From: Symbiodinium natans
Taxonomy: Eukaryota > Sar > Dinophyceae > Suessiales > Symbiodiniaceae
Direction of reading: 5' to 3'
Length of the DNA: 64,000 nucleotides
Assembly (NCBI GenBank): GCA_905221605.1
Contig: CAJNDS010000302.1
Location: forward strand, 522,450-586,449
The translations under genes and the position numbers were made by a program. The notes beneath the pieces are model-generated. The model did not search any database. It was not told the DNA's origin and saw nothing but the letters and a program-made list of their open reading frames with translations. Below, one piece after another: positions 19,971 to 31,334 of this stretch (the first letter of the stretch is position 1; every line of letters begins with the position of its first letter).

Positions 19971-20770
19971 ACCCTAAACGCTAAACCCTAAACCCCATGT
20001 CACGGTCCGTTTGAGCAGCCGAAAGCCGTCCAGCACCCGGGGTTTAGGGTTAAGGCTTGTTAAGGGTGTTAAGGGCTAAGGGCTAAGGGCTAAGGGTTAA
20101 GGGTTACGGGTTGAAGATTAACGGTTAGGGTTATTAAGGGCTAAGGGTTTCGGTTTTCTTGCAAAGGTGTCCCAAGTACCAACAGGTCCCTGGAAGGGGG
20201 CCTAACCTAGAACAACCCGCGCAGTGCCTTAACTGGCCTCCACAAAGCCCTTGATAGGCAAGCGGAGGTTGTTCGATAGTTAGGGCTTTGATTTTAGTAG
20301 GGAACTTTTTTGCAACAAAGAAGCGCGGTTCTAGGCTTGGGCATTTTGAGCCCTTCACCTTAAGAAACCCTGCTGCCTAAACCCATGCCAGAATTCCTAA
20401 GCCAGACTCCCACAGCCCGGGCCGCAAGCCACCCCAATGGCCCCCAATAAAACCAAACGCCTGAAGAGGAGGCCAAAGAAACGCAACATGCAGGTGAAGA
20501 AACTCGTAACTAGGAGGCCTCCAGGGCAACCTTAGACGCTTCGAAGGAAAAGCCCATGGCCAACATCCTCGGATTCAAGAGGGTTCGCGCGTTCACTGCG
20601 GCGCAGCTGGGCGAAGCCAGTGATGTCCGTTGAGACAGGGTGCATGGTCAAGGGTTTGGGGATATAGCTGCCACGCGAATTGTCACAACTACAACCTCAC
20701 TTTTCTTATAGCTACAGTAACCTATTAGATTTTTCTTGTTTCAAGTTCTCCTCGCCCTTGGGCCCTTGAC
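19339..20770. other. Non-coding DNA with telomere-type islands of both orientations
   Basis: CCCTGAA/CCCTAAA at 19538-19621 and 19936-19996, TTTAGGG at 19721-19795, and the variant GGGCTAA at 20068-20110. No gene recognised. Confidence 0.5.
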
Positions 20771-21730
20771 CACATTTGGCTGTTCCAGGGGTGTTTCGGG
20801 CTGCGGCCGTGAGAGCATTATGCAGCGAAGAGTTGGCCCAAGTCCAGCACGAGAACCAACGGATGCGGTTTCCAGTGGTTCATGGTGTCGGGTTTAGGGC
20901 TGGGAGGAGGGGGGGGGGGGGGGGGCCAGATTACTACGCGCTTGGGGAAGAAAGGGGAGGTGAAGATGTAGGTGGCACCGACAGCTGGCCAAGCCTTTAA
21001 GTAGGGTAGCATGCAGGGGGGGTCTTCATGTCCAAGGTGGGCAGTCGGTGTCGTGACGCAAGCAATCGTGAGGATCAGAGATTGGAAAGATTGAGTTGGG
21101 AAGACTTAGCAACCGGGAAGTGAACGGCGGCAACCCCCCCCCCCTCCCCCACCCCCCGCCCCCTTGAGACAAATCTTGCCCATCAATCTGAGCACCAGAT
21201 GACTGCTACTGAGTCGCTGCTCCATCGCTTGATCCAGGCTGGCCTGGTTTTTGAGAACAGAGCGGCGTTGTCATACGTAACATCCCCCAACCTCTGTGCC
21301 AATCAACTGGCCCTGGGCCTTCCCTACCCAAGATCTGTCCCTGGATGGGCTGGTTAAGGGTTTCGGGTTTAGGTTAAGGGTGTCGGTTGTAGGGTTTAGG
21401 GCTTAGGACCCATGTGCAACGATACGTTCTTCCCTATCCCCACAATATGCCTCATGGGACAGAGTTGACACATCATGCCGCCGAGGCACCGCTAGCATGC
21501 CGTTTCCTGAGCGCTGAAACAGGTGCCTTCCCCAACATCACCTTTGAGTTTGGGGTTTAGGGTTTAGGGTTAGTTGCAGTTTTGTTTTTTCCGGTTCAGG
21601 TCGCCACAAGACAACAGCTCGGCTGGGCAAAGGTATTGAAAAGCCCCCTGGCCCATGACCAAAACCACAGCTACTTGCACAAGCTCACCCCAACGCAGCT
21701 GCTGCAAACACCAGGGTCCTGGTCATATGC
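20771..21730. other. Unique non-coding DNA with G and C homopolymers
   Basis: A G-run at 20908-20926 and a C-rich tract at 21136-21165; a TTTAGGG remnant at 21549-21571. No gene recognised. Confidence 0.45.
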
Positions 21731-21812
21731 AGGTTTACGGCAAATAGACCCCAAGTAGCAGTATCCCCTAAAATAGGGACCCCAAGAAGGTACCCCCAAA
21801 TATCGTACACCT
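21731..21812 (+). repeat. Repeat family R1, copy 2 (divergent)
   Basis: AGGTTTACGGCAAATAGACC ... TAGCAGTATCCCC ... AAGAAGGTACCCCCAAATATCG, running directly into the CCCTAAA tract, as in copy 1. Confidence 0.65.
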
Positions 21813-21914
21813 CTAAACCCTAAACCCTAAACCCTAAACCCTAAACCCTAAACCCTAAACCCTAAACCCTAAACCCTAAACCCTAAACCCTAAACCCTAA
21901 ACCCTAAACCCTAA
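21813..21914 (-). repeat. CCCTAAA telomere-type tract
   Basis: About fourteen perfect units. Confidence 0.96.
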
Positions 21915-22016
21915 CCAGCAGTAGGGAGGAAGGCCGAGCCACCGATCGACGTCGGTGACGGCGTCGCCCATGAGGCCGGCAGTGTGGGCATCGCTGCTGC
22001 GTCTGCGAGAGTTTCA

Positions 22017-22106
22017 GGGGTTTAGGGTTTAGGGTTTAGGGTTTAGGGTTTAGGGTTTAGGGTTTAGGGTTTAGGGTTTAGGGTTTAGGGTTTAGGGTTT
22101 AGGGCT
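22017..22106 (+). repeat. TTTAGGG telomere-type tract
   Basis: About twelve perfect units; with 21813-21914 it forms an inverted pair around about 100 bp of unique DNA. Confidence 0.96.
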
Positions 22107-22722
22107 TCATGGGGTTTTAATAGAGTTTAACTGGGTTTAATAGGGTTTGGGGTTTATGGTTTAGGGATGCCGGGGCCTTGTGAGGAGAACGATTCGAGGC
22201 CCACAAAAGAAATCCCGAAACCAGCTGCCTCTCGACCCTGTCAGTGCAGCCCTCTCGGGCTCGTTCTTCTTGAAGCAGCAAACCTGCAAGGCTCTGCGAA
22301 CGACATAGGCACGTAGAGCATAACACGAATAATCAGGAAGAGTCGGTTCGCGTTCATCCGGAGTCCGGTCGGATAGCCCTAAACCCTAAACCAAAAACCC
22401 TAACCCTAAGCCCTGAACCCTAAACCCTAAACCCTAAACCATGCTCCAGTCAACCCTTGACGCATCAGGCCTTCTTGCAAATGGCCAAGCAGCACCTGCG
22501 TTTCGACACCCTAAGTAAGGGCTCAGGGTTTACTGGGTTCAGATTTGGGGTTTAGGGTTGAGGCCTGAGCCCTAAAGCCTAAACCCTAGACACTAAACCC
22601 TAAACCCTACACCCATGGGGCAGCTTTTCGGGGTTTTCTGGTCTGCCATCCATGTGGTGAAGACTTCTCGTCAAGCCCAAAACCCAAAACCCTTAACAAC
22701 AAGGCGCTGCAAGGAGCAGTCC
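22107..22722. other. Non-coding DNA with CCCTAAA remnants
   Basis: Degenerate tracts at 22376-22440 and 22569-22612; nothing coding recognised. Confidence 0.5.
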
Positions 22723-22862
22723 TCCAATAATAATAATAATCATCATCATCATCCTGATAATAAAAATGATAATAGCAATAATAATAATGATAATAATAAT
22801 AATAATAGTAATAATAATCATAATAATAATAATAATAATAGTAGTAACAATAATAAATAATA
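22723..22862 (+). repeat. (AAT/CAT)n compound microsatellite
   Basis: Triplets AAT, CAT, GAT and AGT. The poly-Asn and poly-Tyr frames read through it are artefacts. Confidence 0.95.
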
Positions 22863-23249
22863 AGTAGAATCATGAGTAGAAGTCCTCCCTCTCTTGCTTC
22901 CAGGCGGCAAGACAATCACGACCGAAGCACCTCCCAGGATCCTTGGGGGGCTCAGGTTGGGGCTCTTGGATTTGGGGTTTAGGGTTTAGGGTTTAGGGTT
23001 TAGGGTTTAGGGTTCGTTAGGGTTCTTCGGTCTAGGGATTGAGGGTTTGGGATTTGGGATTTTCTTTTTTTGCGGGGGGTGGGGGGGGGCAGGTGTAAGT
23101 TTAGGGTTCTTGGGCTTAGAGATTCAGGGTTTGGATCCTTGGGGGGGTTCGGGTCTGAAGGCTAGGTGCTACCAGGCCATTTCATTCATAGCGCGTTGTC
23201 CTCCCCAACTTGCGAGGGACGCCACGGAGAGGTGGGCGTTTCTGGCTGC
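22863..23249. other. Non-coding DNA; TTTAGGG tract at 22976-23013
   Basis: G-rich unique sequence with one short telomere-type tract. Confidence 0.5.
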
Positions 23250-23433
23250 TTCTTAGTAGGGAATGAGGGAATGAGGGTACCCTATATGATTTTTCTTAAA
23301 GGGCATATATATATATATACACATATATATGTACGTGTGTATATATATATATACATATATATATATATGTATGTGTATATATATATATATATGTAGGGCC
23401 CTCATTTCTCTTTTTCCCTACAGTACTGAGAAG
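23250..23433. repeat. Foldback repeat family R4, copy 2, with TA microsatellite core
   Basis: Starts CTTAGTAGGGAATGAGGGAA and ends CTCATTTCTCTTTTTCCCTAC. The centre (23305-23397) is TATA/TACA repeat. Ends are inverted, as in the other R4 copies. Confidence 0.75.
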
Positions 23434-25114
23434 CAGGTCGGCTTCTGGGCAGGAGAAACTGCAGCTGTGAGTCGCCACCTGGACGACGAAGCTTTGTGAC
23501 GAGAGCCAGTCTTCCCATTCCTTTGCATTCAAGGTTTAGGGTTTAGGGTTTAGGGTTTAGGGTTTAGGGTGGTGTAGGGTTTGGGGGGGTATAGGGTGGG
23601 CGGGGGGGGGGGGGGTAAACGGGGGGGGGGGGGAGTATAGCGGGGGTGTATACGGGAGGACGGGCCACGTGCATCCGATTTATCTCTGGCATTTGTACTT
23701 GTAGCATTCCAATCTTCTTCCCCTAAGCTCCGTTTTGCAGCTGGTCCCCAAAACTAAATCTCTAAATTTCCGCCGGGAGGGGGGGGGCGGGGGGAGGTGG
23801 GCAGTCCTTTTGTCCGGACGCTTTGAAGGGAGGCCTTGAATCAGCCCTTAGAAGAGACCCAGCAGGGGAAAACCATGAGTCAGCCATAAACCCTAAACCG
23901 AAGGAGCTAACAGGAATTTAGGGTTCAGCGTCCCGGTAGTCCAGAAGACTTGCTAGAACGTCGCCATCGCCGTCGTTGCTGGGTAGAGGCCACACCTGGC
24001 AAAAATGCAGAGGCAGGCCGATACGGTCTCAAAAATGGTCTTGCATGTAGGCAGCAACGTCTCGCAAGTGCAATCCGACGCGTTGTCGCGCAATGAGACT
24101 GCTAGAAGGGACAACGTCCGAATGACCCAGCTCTGCCCTGCCTGTCTGGAGCCCTCCTCGGACAAGCCTTGCCACGGAGCTTAAGATTGCAGATCGAGAC
24201 CGGCAGCCTGATCCCTACACGACGCACGCAGGTACGTTTACGGATCTTTCCCAAGCTTCCGCAACAAAGTGGCTCTTGCACACTGCTCTTCAGGGACCCT
24301 TTTCTGCAACGGGCTTTTGGTCACCACCCCCGGCTCTGACCCTTTGAACTCTAAACCCTCCACCCCAAACTCATCCAGAGCCAAGGCGCTCGATATCTCC
24401 ACCGACTGAAGATAGCTCTGGCCGAAGCTGGAGGATCGTAAAGGCGATGCCTCAGCATTTTTCGAAGCCCAAGACGTATGTGGGCCCCTAAAAATGGGGT
24501 ACCTATTCGACTGCGTGCGCAGTAGATTTGGGGCACGCTCGCCAGGGACCACAATTCATTTTGAGCAGTGGCCTTAGCGCTTAGGGTTTCTGCTAGGGTT
24601 TCGGGTTTAGGGTTTAGGGTTTAGTGTTTAGTGTTTAGGGTTTAGGGTCTAGGGTCTAGGGTTTAGGGTTTAGGCTTTAGGGTTTAGGGTTTTAGGGTTT
24701 CGCCACCCGCACTGCGCGCACACATGCTCCGCAGGGTTTTAGGGTCCTAGCCCCCTTGCATCCGTGGCCCAGCTGTTCGCATGGGGGCGGGCCGAGATTG
24801 GTCCAGGGCACGGCCTCCGCCAGCTGCCTCTGAAAAGCCTCCTGCAAGGCTTCCAGGAGGGGGTTGAGGGTTTGGGGTTTAGGGCTTAGGGTTTAGGGTT
24901 GAGGGTCTATAATAAACGTCTAACTTCCCCACATACCCGAAATGCCCTGACTACATGCTTCCGTCGAGTTCCCCCCCAAAGCGCCCTTAGCACTTCATAC
25001 CCTACACCCTATGCCCAGGTGCCCGGATCTACGCAAAGATGACCCAGGCCCTTGTCCTCCAGCATCTTGAGCCCCTCCTGACCAGTAGCCAGGTCCAGGT
25101 CCACCAACACCTGC
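23434..25114. other. Non-coding DNA with short TTTAGGG tracts and G-runs
   Basis: TTTAGGG at 23532-23575 and, degenerate, at 24601-24703; G-runs at 23600-23632 and 23778-23796. The sequence at 24712-24735 (GCCACCCGC ... CTCCGCAGGG) resembles the 3' edge of the LINE near 29055. No gene recognised. Confidence 0.45.
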
Positions 25115-25233
25115 GGTTAGGGTTTAGGGTTTAGGGTTTAGGGTTTAGGGTTTAGGGTTTAGGGTTTAGGGTTTAGGGTTTAGGGTTTAGGGTTTAGGGT
25201 TTAGGGTTTAGGGTTTAGGGTTTAGGGTTTAGG
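25115..25233 (+). repeat. TTTAGGG telomere-type tract
   Basis: Seventeen near-perfect units. Confidence 0.96.
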
Positions 25234-25263
25234 GGCCATTCTGGGACGACTCAGGCATGTGAC

Positions 25264-25447
25264 ACAGGGACGGCTTTAGGTATACATATGAAGTATATAC
25301 ATATGCACATACATATATGTACAGAAATATCAAAATACATATATATATATACATATATATATATATATGTGCGTGTGTGTATTTGTATATAGATACACAC
25401 ATATATATATATGTACATATATATATATATGTATATCTGTGTGTGTA
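25264..25447. repeat. TATA/TACA/TGTG microsatellite
   Basis: Alternating purine-pyrimidine repeats with long self-complementary stretches. Confidence 0.92.
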
Positions 25448-28099
25448 ATAGGGCTTGAAGAACGATAGCTTTATTCCCTGACCACCATCCGGGAATCTGA
25501 TCGGCAAGTGAAACGAAACATCGCGGCCAGGCACGGTGCCGTCTACAGCCGCAGAGATCGCCACATCCACCTCATCAGCGTGATGTTTTTTTCACAATGT
25601 AGGGTTAAGGGTTAGGGTTTAGGGTTTAGGGTTTAGGGTTTATGCATTGAATAGGCCTAGTGTGGCTTGGAGGTTGTGCTCTATTCCTCGCGACGGCGCG
25701 ACGGAGATCACCATGTCACCCCCGTCAATGTGCAAGCTGCTTCCATGGAATCAAATTCTATACTCTGGACGAGTTTTTGTAGGAGCGCAATGTCCTTTGT
25801 GGTGCCAGTTGAGCAGTAGCTTTAGACTTAGCGCCTCCAGAAACCATGTGCTACATCTGCTTGTCGTTTGCTTCCGGTTTCACGTGTCTACGAGGTTCAT
25901 GCACGAAGGGGTTCTCCGGGTTGGGAGTTGAGAGCATAGAGGTTGAAGTGTTTAGTATTCAAACTGCTCGGAAACGCGTGCCCGAGCGGCTTCACGAAAA
26001 CAATATTCTAAATGCACAACAGTGCCCACAACATCTCACATTGAAAAAGTGCGTTCAGCAGGACATGCTCATGCTGGAAGACGCCAGCCTGGAACCCGCC
26101 AAGTAGCCTTTGAGATAGCCTGAGTACCCTGAACATGGTGCACACAGACCCTCATCATTTAAATTACGAAGGGGTTTAGGGTTTAGGGAGGGGGGGGTTG
26201 GGAGGGCCTCCAACACAGAAGACCCGAACAACAAGTGCGTCCCCGCCACCGATTTGAGTGCCACCGTCTCTGAAAGGACTGCCTCGCCACCAGCACCCGG
26301 CCACCCCCAAAGTTGGCTAGGAATCTGCTAAACCCTAAAGCCCTAAACCCTAAACCCGAAACGCCCTAAACCGGGGTGGAGCTTAACTTGAGTTCTTGCT
26401 CAGGGGATGCAGTCCGCCCCCCCCCCACCAGAAACAGAAACAGAAGCAAAAACACAAAGGGGGGGCGCCTTCTTGGAACGTAAGGGGATCTCGAGCCCAG
26501 GAAACGAAAAAGCGGCCCAGTGGCCCCCAGATCCCCAAAGTTTTTTGGGTTTAGGGTCTAAGTTGCTGTGTAGGAGCGCTCTGTTGGGTTTGTAGGGTTT
26601 AGAGTTGGATCTACACCCTTTTTACTAACAGACCTTAATAGGGATTCTAATATGGGGGGTACCCCAAATAAGGACTGCCAGTACAGGGCATATCCCAGGG
26701 TTCCGAAGGCAACAACACCTTTGAAGTTTTTTCTCACCCGTGAGGTTTAGGATTTAGAGTTTAGGGTGGGCCACCGTTGTGGGGTTCAAGGTTTCGGGGT
26801 TCAACCCTGAGAACACCCCCCTTTTTTCGGAACCCTTTTTGCACTTGGACTGCCAGGGCGACTCAGATGACTTTCAGCACTGACCCTCAGCTCTCCTGGC
26901 TAAGAGCCCACTCACCGCCTCAAGCCACAACCCCTAACAACCCTGAACCCCTAAAACATCCTCTTGCATCTAGGCTTGGCTGAGCCAAAACCCTAAACTG
27001 TTCTCTTGCATTTTTGGATGAACAGAAATAAAGACAGGGGGGTTATAGTCCTGGTAGCCCAGTAACCATATTATCATAAGGGCACCCTTTCTTGTTCTTG
27101 GGGTGGTTACTTAGAAGGGAACCTCTGGACCAAAACGGGAAAAGGGTACCACTGGCCTACAAAGTGGTTCCTAAAACCACCCTAAACCCTAAACCCGAAA
27201 CCCTGAGCCCTAAGCCCTAAACCCTCCTTTCGGTCCCCGGAATGCCTGCAGCTGTTGTGCGAAGGCCTCGAGTCCTGGGTCCTCAAAGGCTCACTTTCAG
27301 GGGTCGAAATTCGGATGGAGGCCAACTGACATGTACACACATGCATGCATATAGGTACACACAAAAAAGGAGGTATATGGATTCCTTAATTATCCATGTA
27401 AAATTGTCTTACTGTAATGGGTTTCTGGCCTGTTGGGTGTTGGGGTTCTCTGGCCCTTGAACTTTGAACTGCCGACATCAGACATGCGGTTGTCTTGCTC
27501 TAAGTCACTCTCCCCTAAGTATTGCGCACCCCCTACTGTTCAAGCTCCGCACTATCACAAGGACACAACAAGTGGCCCCAAATTGTTGGGAACTCGGACT
27601 GTTCATGAGATAAACGGGACGGTTCTTAGACCACCACCCTTTTCCAAGAGACTTCGCCCGCCTCGATAATATGGTGGTCCAAAACCCTAAACCCTAAACC
27701 CTAAACCCTAAACTTGGCCCTAAACCCTAAACCCGGAAGGTTTCGGGTTGCAGGGTTCGGGAGTCGCACCCCGGTCTGCAACAGTCCTTCTGAAGGCTGC
27801 GGAAATCGAGGGAGGGCAATGCCAAGCGCAGCCTGTGTTTCGGGAGCAGCTCAAAGTGAACTTGAAGGCGGCCGGGGGTCTCATGGAATGATGGCATCAG
27901 GATGCATCAGGGCATTTGATAGAACGACATTGTCCCTTCTCCTCCCGCAACTTGCCCTCAACAAGGGAAGGTCGAAACTATGGAGCAAGGAATTTGCAGC
28001 TGAGGCGCTTGGGTGTCGCGGCGGCGGGTCCCTCACCCTCGCCAGGTGTCAATCCTCCATGTGCAGGGCCGCCAGACGCAAAATGCAGCGACAACATCT
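25448..28099. other. Non-coding DNA with telomere-type islands
   Basis: Islands at 25612-25641, 26335-26372, 27179-27222 and 27680-27735. A C9 run lies at 26418-26426. Open frames are short, overlap each other and have no protein features, apart from the segment listed next. Confidence 0.45.
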
Positions 28100-28200
28100 C
28101 AGATCTCAATCGCATGCTTGTGCCTCGTATGCAAGCAGGCTCTAGACTCCAAGTTCCTGTGCAGCTTGACATGCAAAGCCCGCGACCTTGTAACGAGGTC
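28100..28200 (+). pseudogene. Possible remnant of a PLATZ-type zinc-binding exon
   Basis: One plus-strand frame reads CLCLVCKQALDSKFLCSLTC followed by K. The spacing CxxC, about eleven residues, then FLCSLxCK matches the last part of the plant/algal PLATZ zinc domain (CxxC ... fCSLxCK). None of the upstream histidine/cysteine part is visible in this or a neighbouring frame. A cryptic splice acceptor (CATCTCAG) lies just upstream. It could be an isolated exon, a gene fragment or coincidence. Confidence 0.25.
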
Positions 28201-29046
28201 GATACCGACCCAGCAGGTGTCACGCTCTCAGGCGCGCTGGTGGGGCAGTCGGCGCCTGGTTCCTCAGGCTAAAAACAGTGGCTGTTGCAGGCATCTGCCT
28301 CCAGAGGCACACTATACCCATCGAGAAAAGCGCATGGCGTGTATCACGATGGTCTTGTATATAGACAAGGTATGTGCATGCATACATGCACAACACATCG
28401 GCAATGCAAAGTCGTCGGGTCTACCTAACGGTTGACAGCCCGCTACAAATGCAGGCAGGTGTCGCATGTCACCGTGATGAAGAGCACCTGCGGTCTTGTC
28501 GGTAGCAGAAGGCTCGGCGGTCTTACCGATTACCAAAGGGCCCAATCCTCTTTAACTGGAGAAATGGGCCTTGAATCACTGAGGTGTAAGGTATAGGTAT
28601 ACTCCTTGAGGCACCCCTACAGCAAAATGCTAAACTATGAAGCAAATTAAGGTCTGGGTCCTTGCGAAACACTGTTTTACATCCGGAGTGAGTCTGAAGA
28701 TTCTGGGCTAAACCGTACACCCTAAACCCTAAACCCTAAACCCTAAACCCAACAAGCTGAGCAGCAGTGGTGCTGGCACCATTCCAGCCATATGCTGTGA
28801 TCCTTTGGAGCGCAGCGCGCAGATGGTCCACAATTCGTGCTTTTCCCCCTGGTTCTTAGTAGGGAATTAGTAGAAAATTAGTGGGAATAGTAGGGAATTC
28901 GGGCCCTTTGTATGGTGCAGCGTCGCTGCCCCCCCCACCCCCCCCCCCACCCCATGGTACCCCCCCCCCCCCATGGCCCCCCTGTGGGTGTGGTTGGGGT
29001 TTGGGTTGAGGGTTAGGGTTTAGGGTTTAGGGTTTAAGGTTTAGGG
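28201..29046. other. Non-coding DNA; partial R4 and C-rich tract before the LINE
   Basis: CCCTAAA at 28719-28750. At 28850-28905 'ttcttagtagggaattagta' resembles one end of R4. A C-rich tract lies at 28929-28983 and TTTAGGG units at 29003-29046 abut the LINE. Confidence 0.5.
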
Positions 29047-29054
29047 TTTTTTTT

Positions 29055-30353
29055 GCCACCCGCCTAGCAGACCCCCTCTGGGATCACTCCGCAGGGAACA
29101 ATCGTGATCTCTCGTACGCATCTTCAGCAAAAAGGGCCCCGAGGCACCCCCGTCGCCCTTGCCCTCAACTCAACCATGCTCAACTCAACTAGCGTCAAAA
29201 GTCACACACAATCAGGACAGTGGGTGGGGGTGTATCCAGGCCGGGTTCTTCAGGTCACAGTTTACCACTCCATTGGCGTGGCACGCAACCTGGAACCCCT
29301 GACTTGAAACACTGGCTCTGTCATGCCCACATTATGACGCCCGAACCCTCATAGCCGTGGAGACCCCAGCAATACTTCTAGCCTGCGGGCACGGCCATAG
29401 CGGGGCTACAGCAAAAGAAACGCAAAGACGGGCTTGCCAGGCATCTGTGTTGTGCCTGGGCCCCTGCAAGTGAGGATGGAGTGGCTTCTCGCCCTCCCTC
29501 CCTTGTCCGGAAAAACGCAACCCTCTGTATCTGTACAACGCGCCGTCGTCCCTGTCACACGAAACTGCTATCTCGCCTGCGCTAGTATCGCCTTGCTGGG
29601 GGAGACATGGCCTGCGTTCCACTCAAAGCCAAGACACCCCAACAGCAATCCACAACAGGTCACCAGTTTCGACCGCCATGTCTCCCCCTCGGCTCTTAGT
29701 GTCCTCCTAACTGCACAATGCTCTGCTATGTATCGGCTGCCCTCCTCTCCTGCTCGGCTCACAGACATGGTTAGCGGGACCCATTCGTAGCACCAAGACA
29801 CCCTAACAGCTATCCCCAACAGCTCACCAGTTCACGTCACCCCCATGTCTGGCCTCGTCACGGCGAGGGCGCCGCTGTGTTCGAGTTACTGACTCCCTTG
29901 GGAGGGGGCGGGCCATAGTACCAGGGAGTGGCACCAACACACCCGAACAGCCATCCACAACAGTTCACCAGTTTCAACCGCCACCTCCTGCCCAGACTGC
30001 ATCTAATTACATGCATATAATTAGTGTCCTCACTTTGCTCGCGGCGTGCAGCGAATTAGTGCAACCAATTGGCGTACCGGGGCCTCCCAACAGCTACCGA
30101 GCAAGTATTCCAGTATAGCGAACCTAGGCACCCCCAAGTCAAAGGCAACGCCGTGGGCCCTTCATGCATGCAGGCGACTCGAATTGGTTTCTCGCGGGGA
30201 CTCACCAGCAGGTTACGGGGAGCATACGGTACGGGGCAAGGGGCTGGTCTACCAGGGTGATAAAAGTGGGGACAGGGGGCACCTACCGGCTGGCGTGGCG
30301 CTAATTATCTTGCAAGGCATGGGCATGCATTAATTACCTCGCTCCGCCTCTGG
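29055..30353 (-). other. 3' region of the LINE with degenerate tandem repeats
   Basis: Non-coding as far as I can see. A motif of about 60 bp (CCAAGACACCCCAACAGC ... CACCAGTTTCGACCGCCATG on the plus strand) occurs at about 29628-29687, 29789-29850 and 29930-29990, spacings 161 and 141 bp. ATGCAT-rich motifs occur at 30004, 30163 and 30323. Degenerate tandem repeats in the 3'UTR are common in LINEs and can bind the element's own reverse transcriptase. Confidence 0.6.
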
Positions 30354-30941
30354 TTATGGGTCTTCTCCGCTCAGGTCACGTCTGTCCACCACTCCTCCTC
30401 CGCGGGCCTCTGTTGTGTGCGCAGCCAGGACTCGCAGGGTTGCCACCAGGAGGTCTACGCGGCCATGGGCTCTTGCCACTTCCCTCTGGATGACTGCCTC
30501 CCGTCTCCAGAGTCTGCGTGTCGTTCTCTCGACATCTCTGATCCGGGCTTCTAGCAGTCTCAGTTGGGAAGTCAGCCCCTGGTCGGTATCTTCATCTGGC
30601 CTGGGCTCGCGACGACGATTCGCCCTCTGCTGCAGTGTCCTGTGAAGACCTCTCAGCCAGTCGTCCAGTAGCAGGCTCATAGCCTCACCAGTCTCGCGGG
30701 CTTCTTGGTCAGTTGGCGTGTCCTCTGCTGCGGGCGTCGAGGCAGACGTGGCATTGGCACTTGTTTCTTCCCTTCCAGCAACTGCCTCTTCTTGCTCATA
30801 GTCATCGTCCACAGTCAGCCTTGACGCATAGGCGGTTCCCGGGCGGTCAAGGCGTCCAGGAGAAGTCGTCCCTTGGGGATCCATGGCTCGCTCAGGGAGG
30901 TGCATACTCTCGAGCTCCCCTATTAGAAAGTGGTCCAACAT
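30354..30941 (-). CDS. LINE ORF5: acidic/basic coiled-coil protein of unknown function
   Basis: 195 residues from a good ATG at 30941. The first 85 residues are acidic and Thr/Ser/Ala-rich with no clear fold. Residues 90-175 are helical and highly charged, with heptad-like leucines (LLLDDWLRGLHRTLQQ; LRLLEARIRDVERTTRRLWR), a likely coiled coil. The tail is Gly/Asp/Arg. It is the last frame of the element and lies on the same strand as the other four. No family is recognised; a structural or RNA-binding accessory role is only a guess. The frame overlaps shorter plus-strand frames that have no protein features. Confidence 0.6.
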   Translation of the reverse strand: MLDHFLIGELESMHLPERAMDPQGTTSPGRLDRPGTAYASRLTVDDDYEQEEAVAGREETSANATSASTPAAEDTPTDQEARETGEAMSLLLDDWLRGLHRTLQQRANRRREPRPDEDTDQGLTSQLRLLEARIRDVERTTRRLWRREAVIQREVARAHGRVDLLVATLRVLAAHTTEARGGGVVDRRDLSGEDP

Positions 30942-31334
30942 TTCACTAGGAACCGAAGCACTACGAACTAGACTAACTACATACTAATGCGCTCTTGCTG
31001 TCAGCTCAAGTCATTTCTAGGGGGGGGGCTTTTCCGTGTGAGGTCGGGTGGGGCGAGAGGGCAAGGAGCAGGCAGCAGCAGCAACTCGACCGACTGGGTG
31101 GAGAGAGGACTCGCCTGGCGGGACAAGGGTATGACCAGAGTGGCCGCGGCGGCATATTGGTGCTGCAAAGGTTGGGTTACGGCGTCGTACGCGTGAGCGT
31201 GTAAAACTTGCAGGCATGAATTGGCACATCTCACTCACAAGAAGCTGACATGGAACTGAAACGAATTGTATGCCCTACTTGTTGCATGCATGCAGGCTGA
31301 ATTTTGGGGGCGCGTGCCCTTGCAAAGTGTGTGA
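30942..31334 (-). other. Spacer between LINE ORF4 and ORF5
   Basis: Non-coding. It has a C9 run on the sense strand (31021-31029) and a TGCATGCATGCA motif at 31283-31294. No trans-splice signal is recognised. Confidence 0.5.

Noticed and set aside
22607-22915. Poly-Asn and poly-Tyr frames
   Set aside because: Translations of the AAT/CAT microsatellite.
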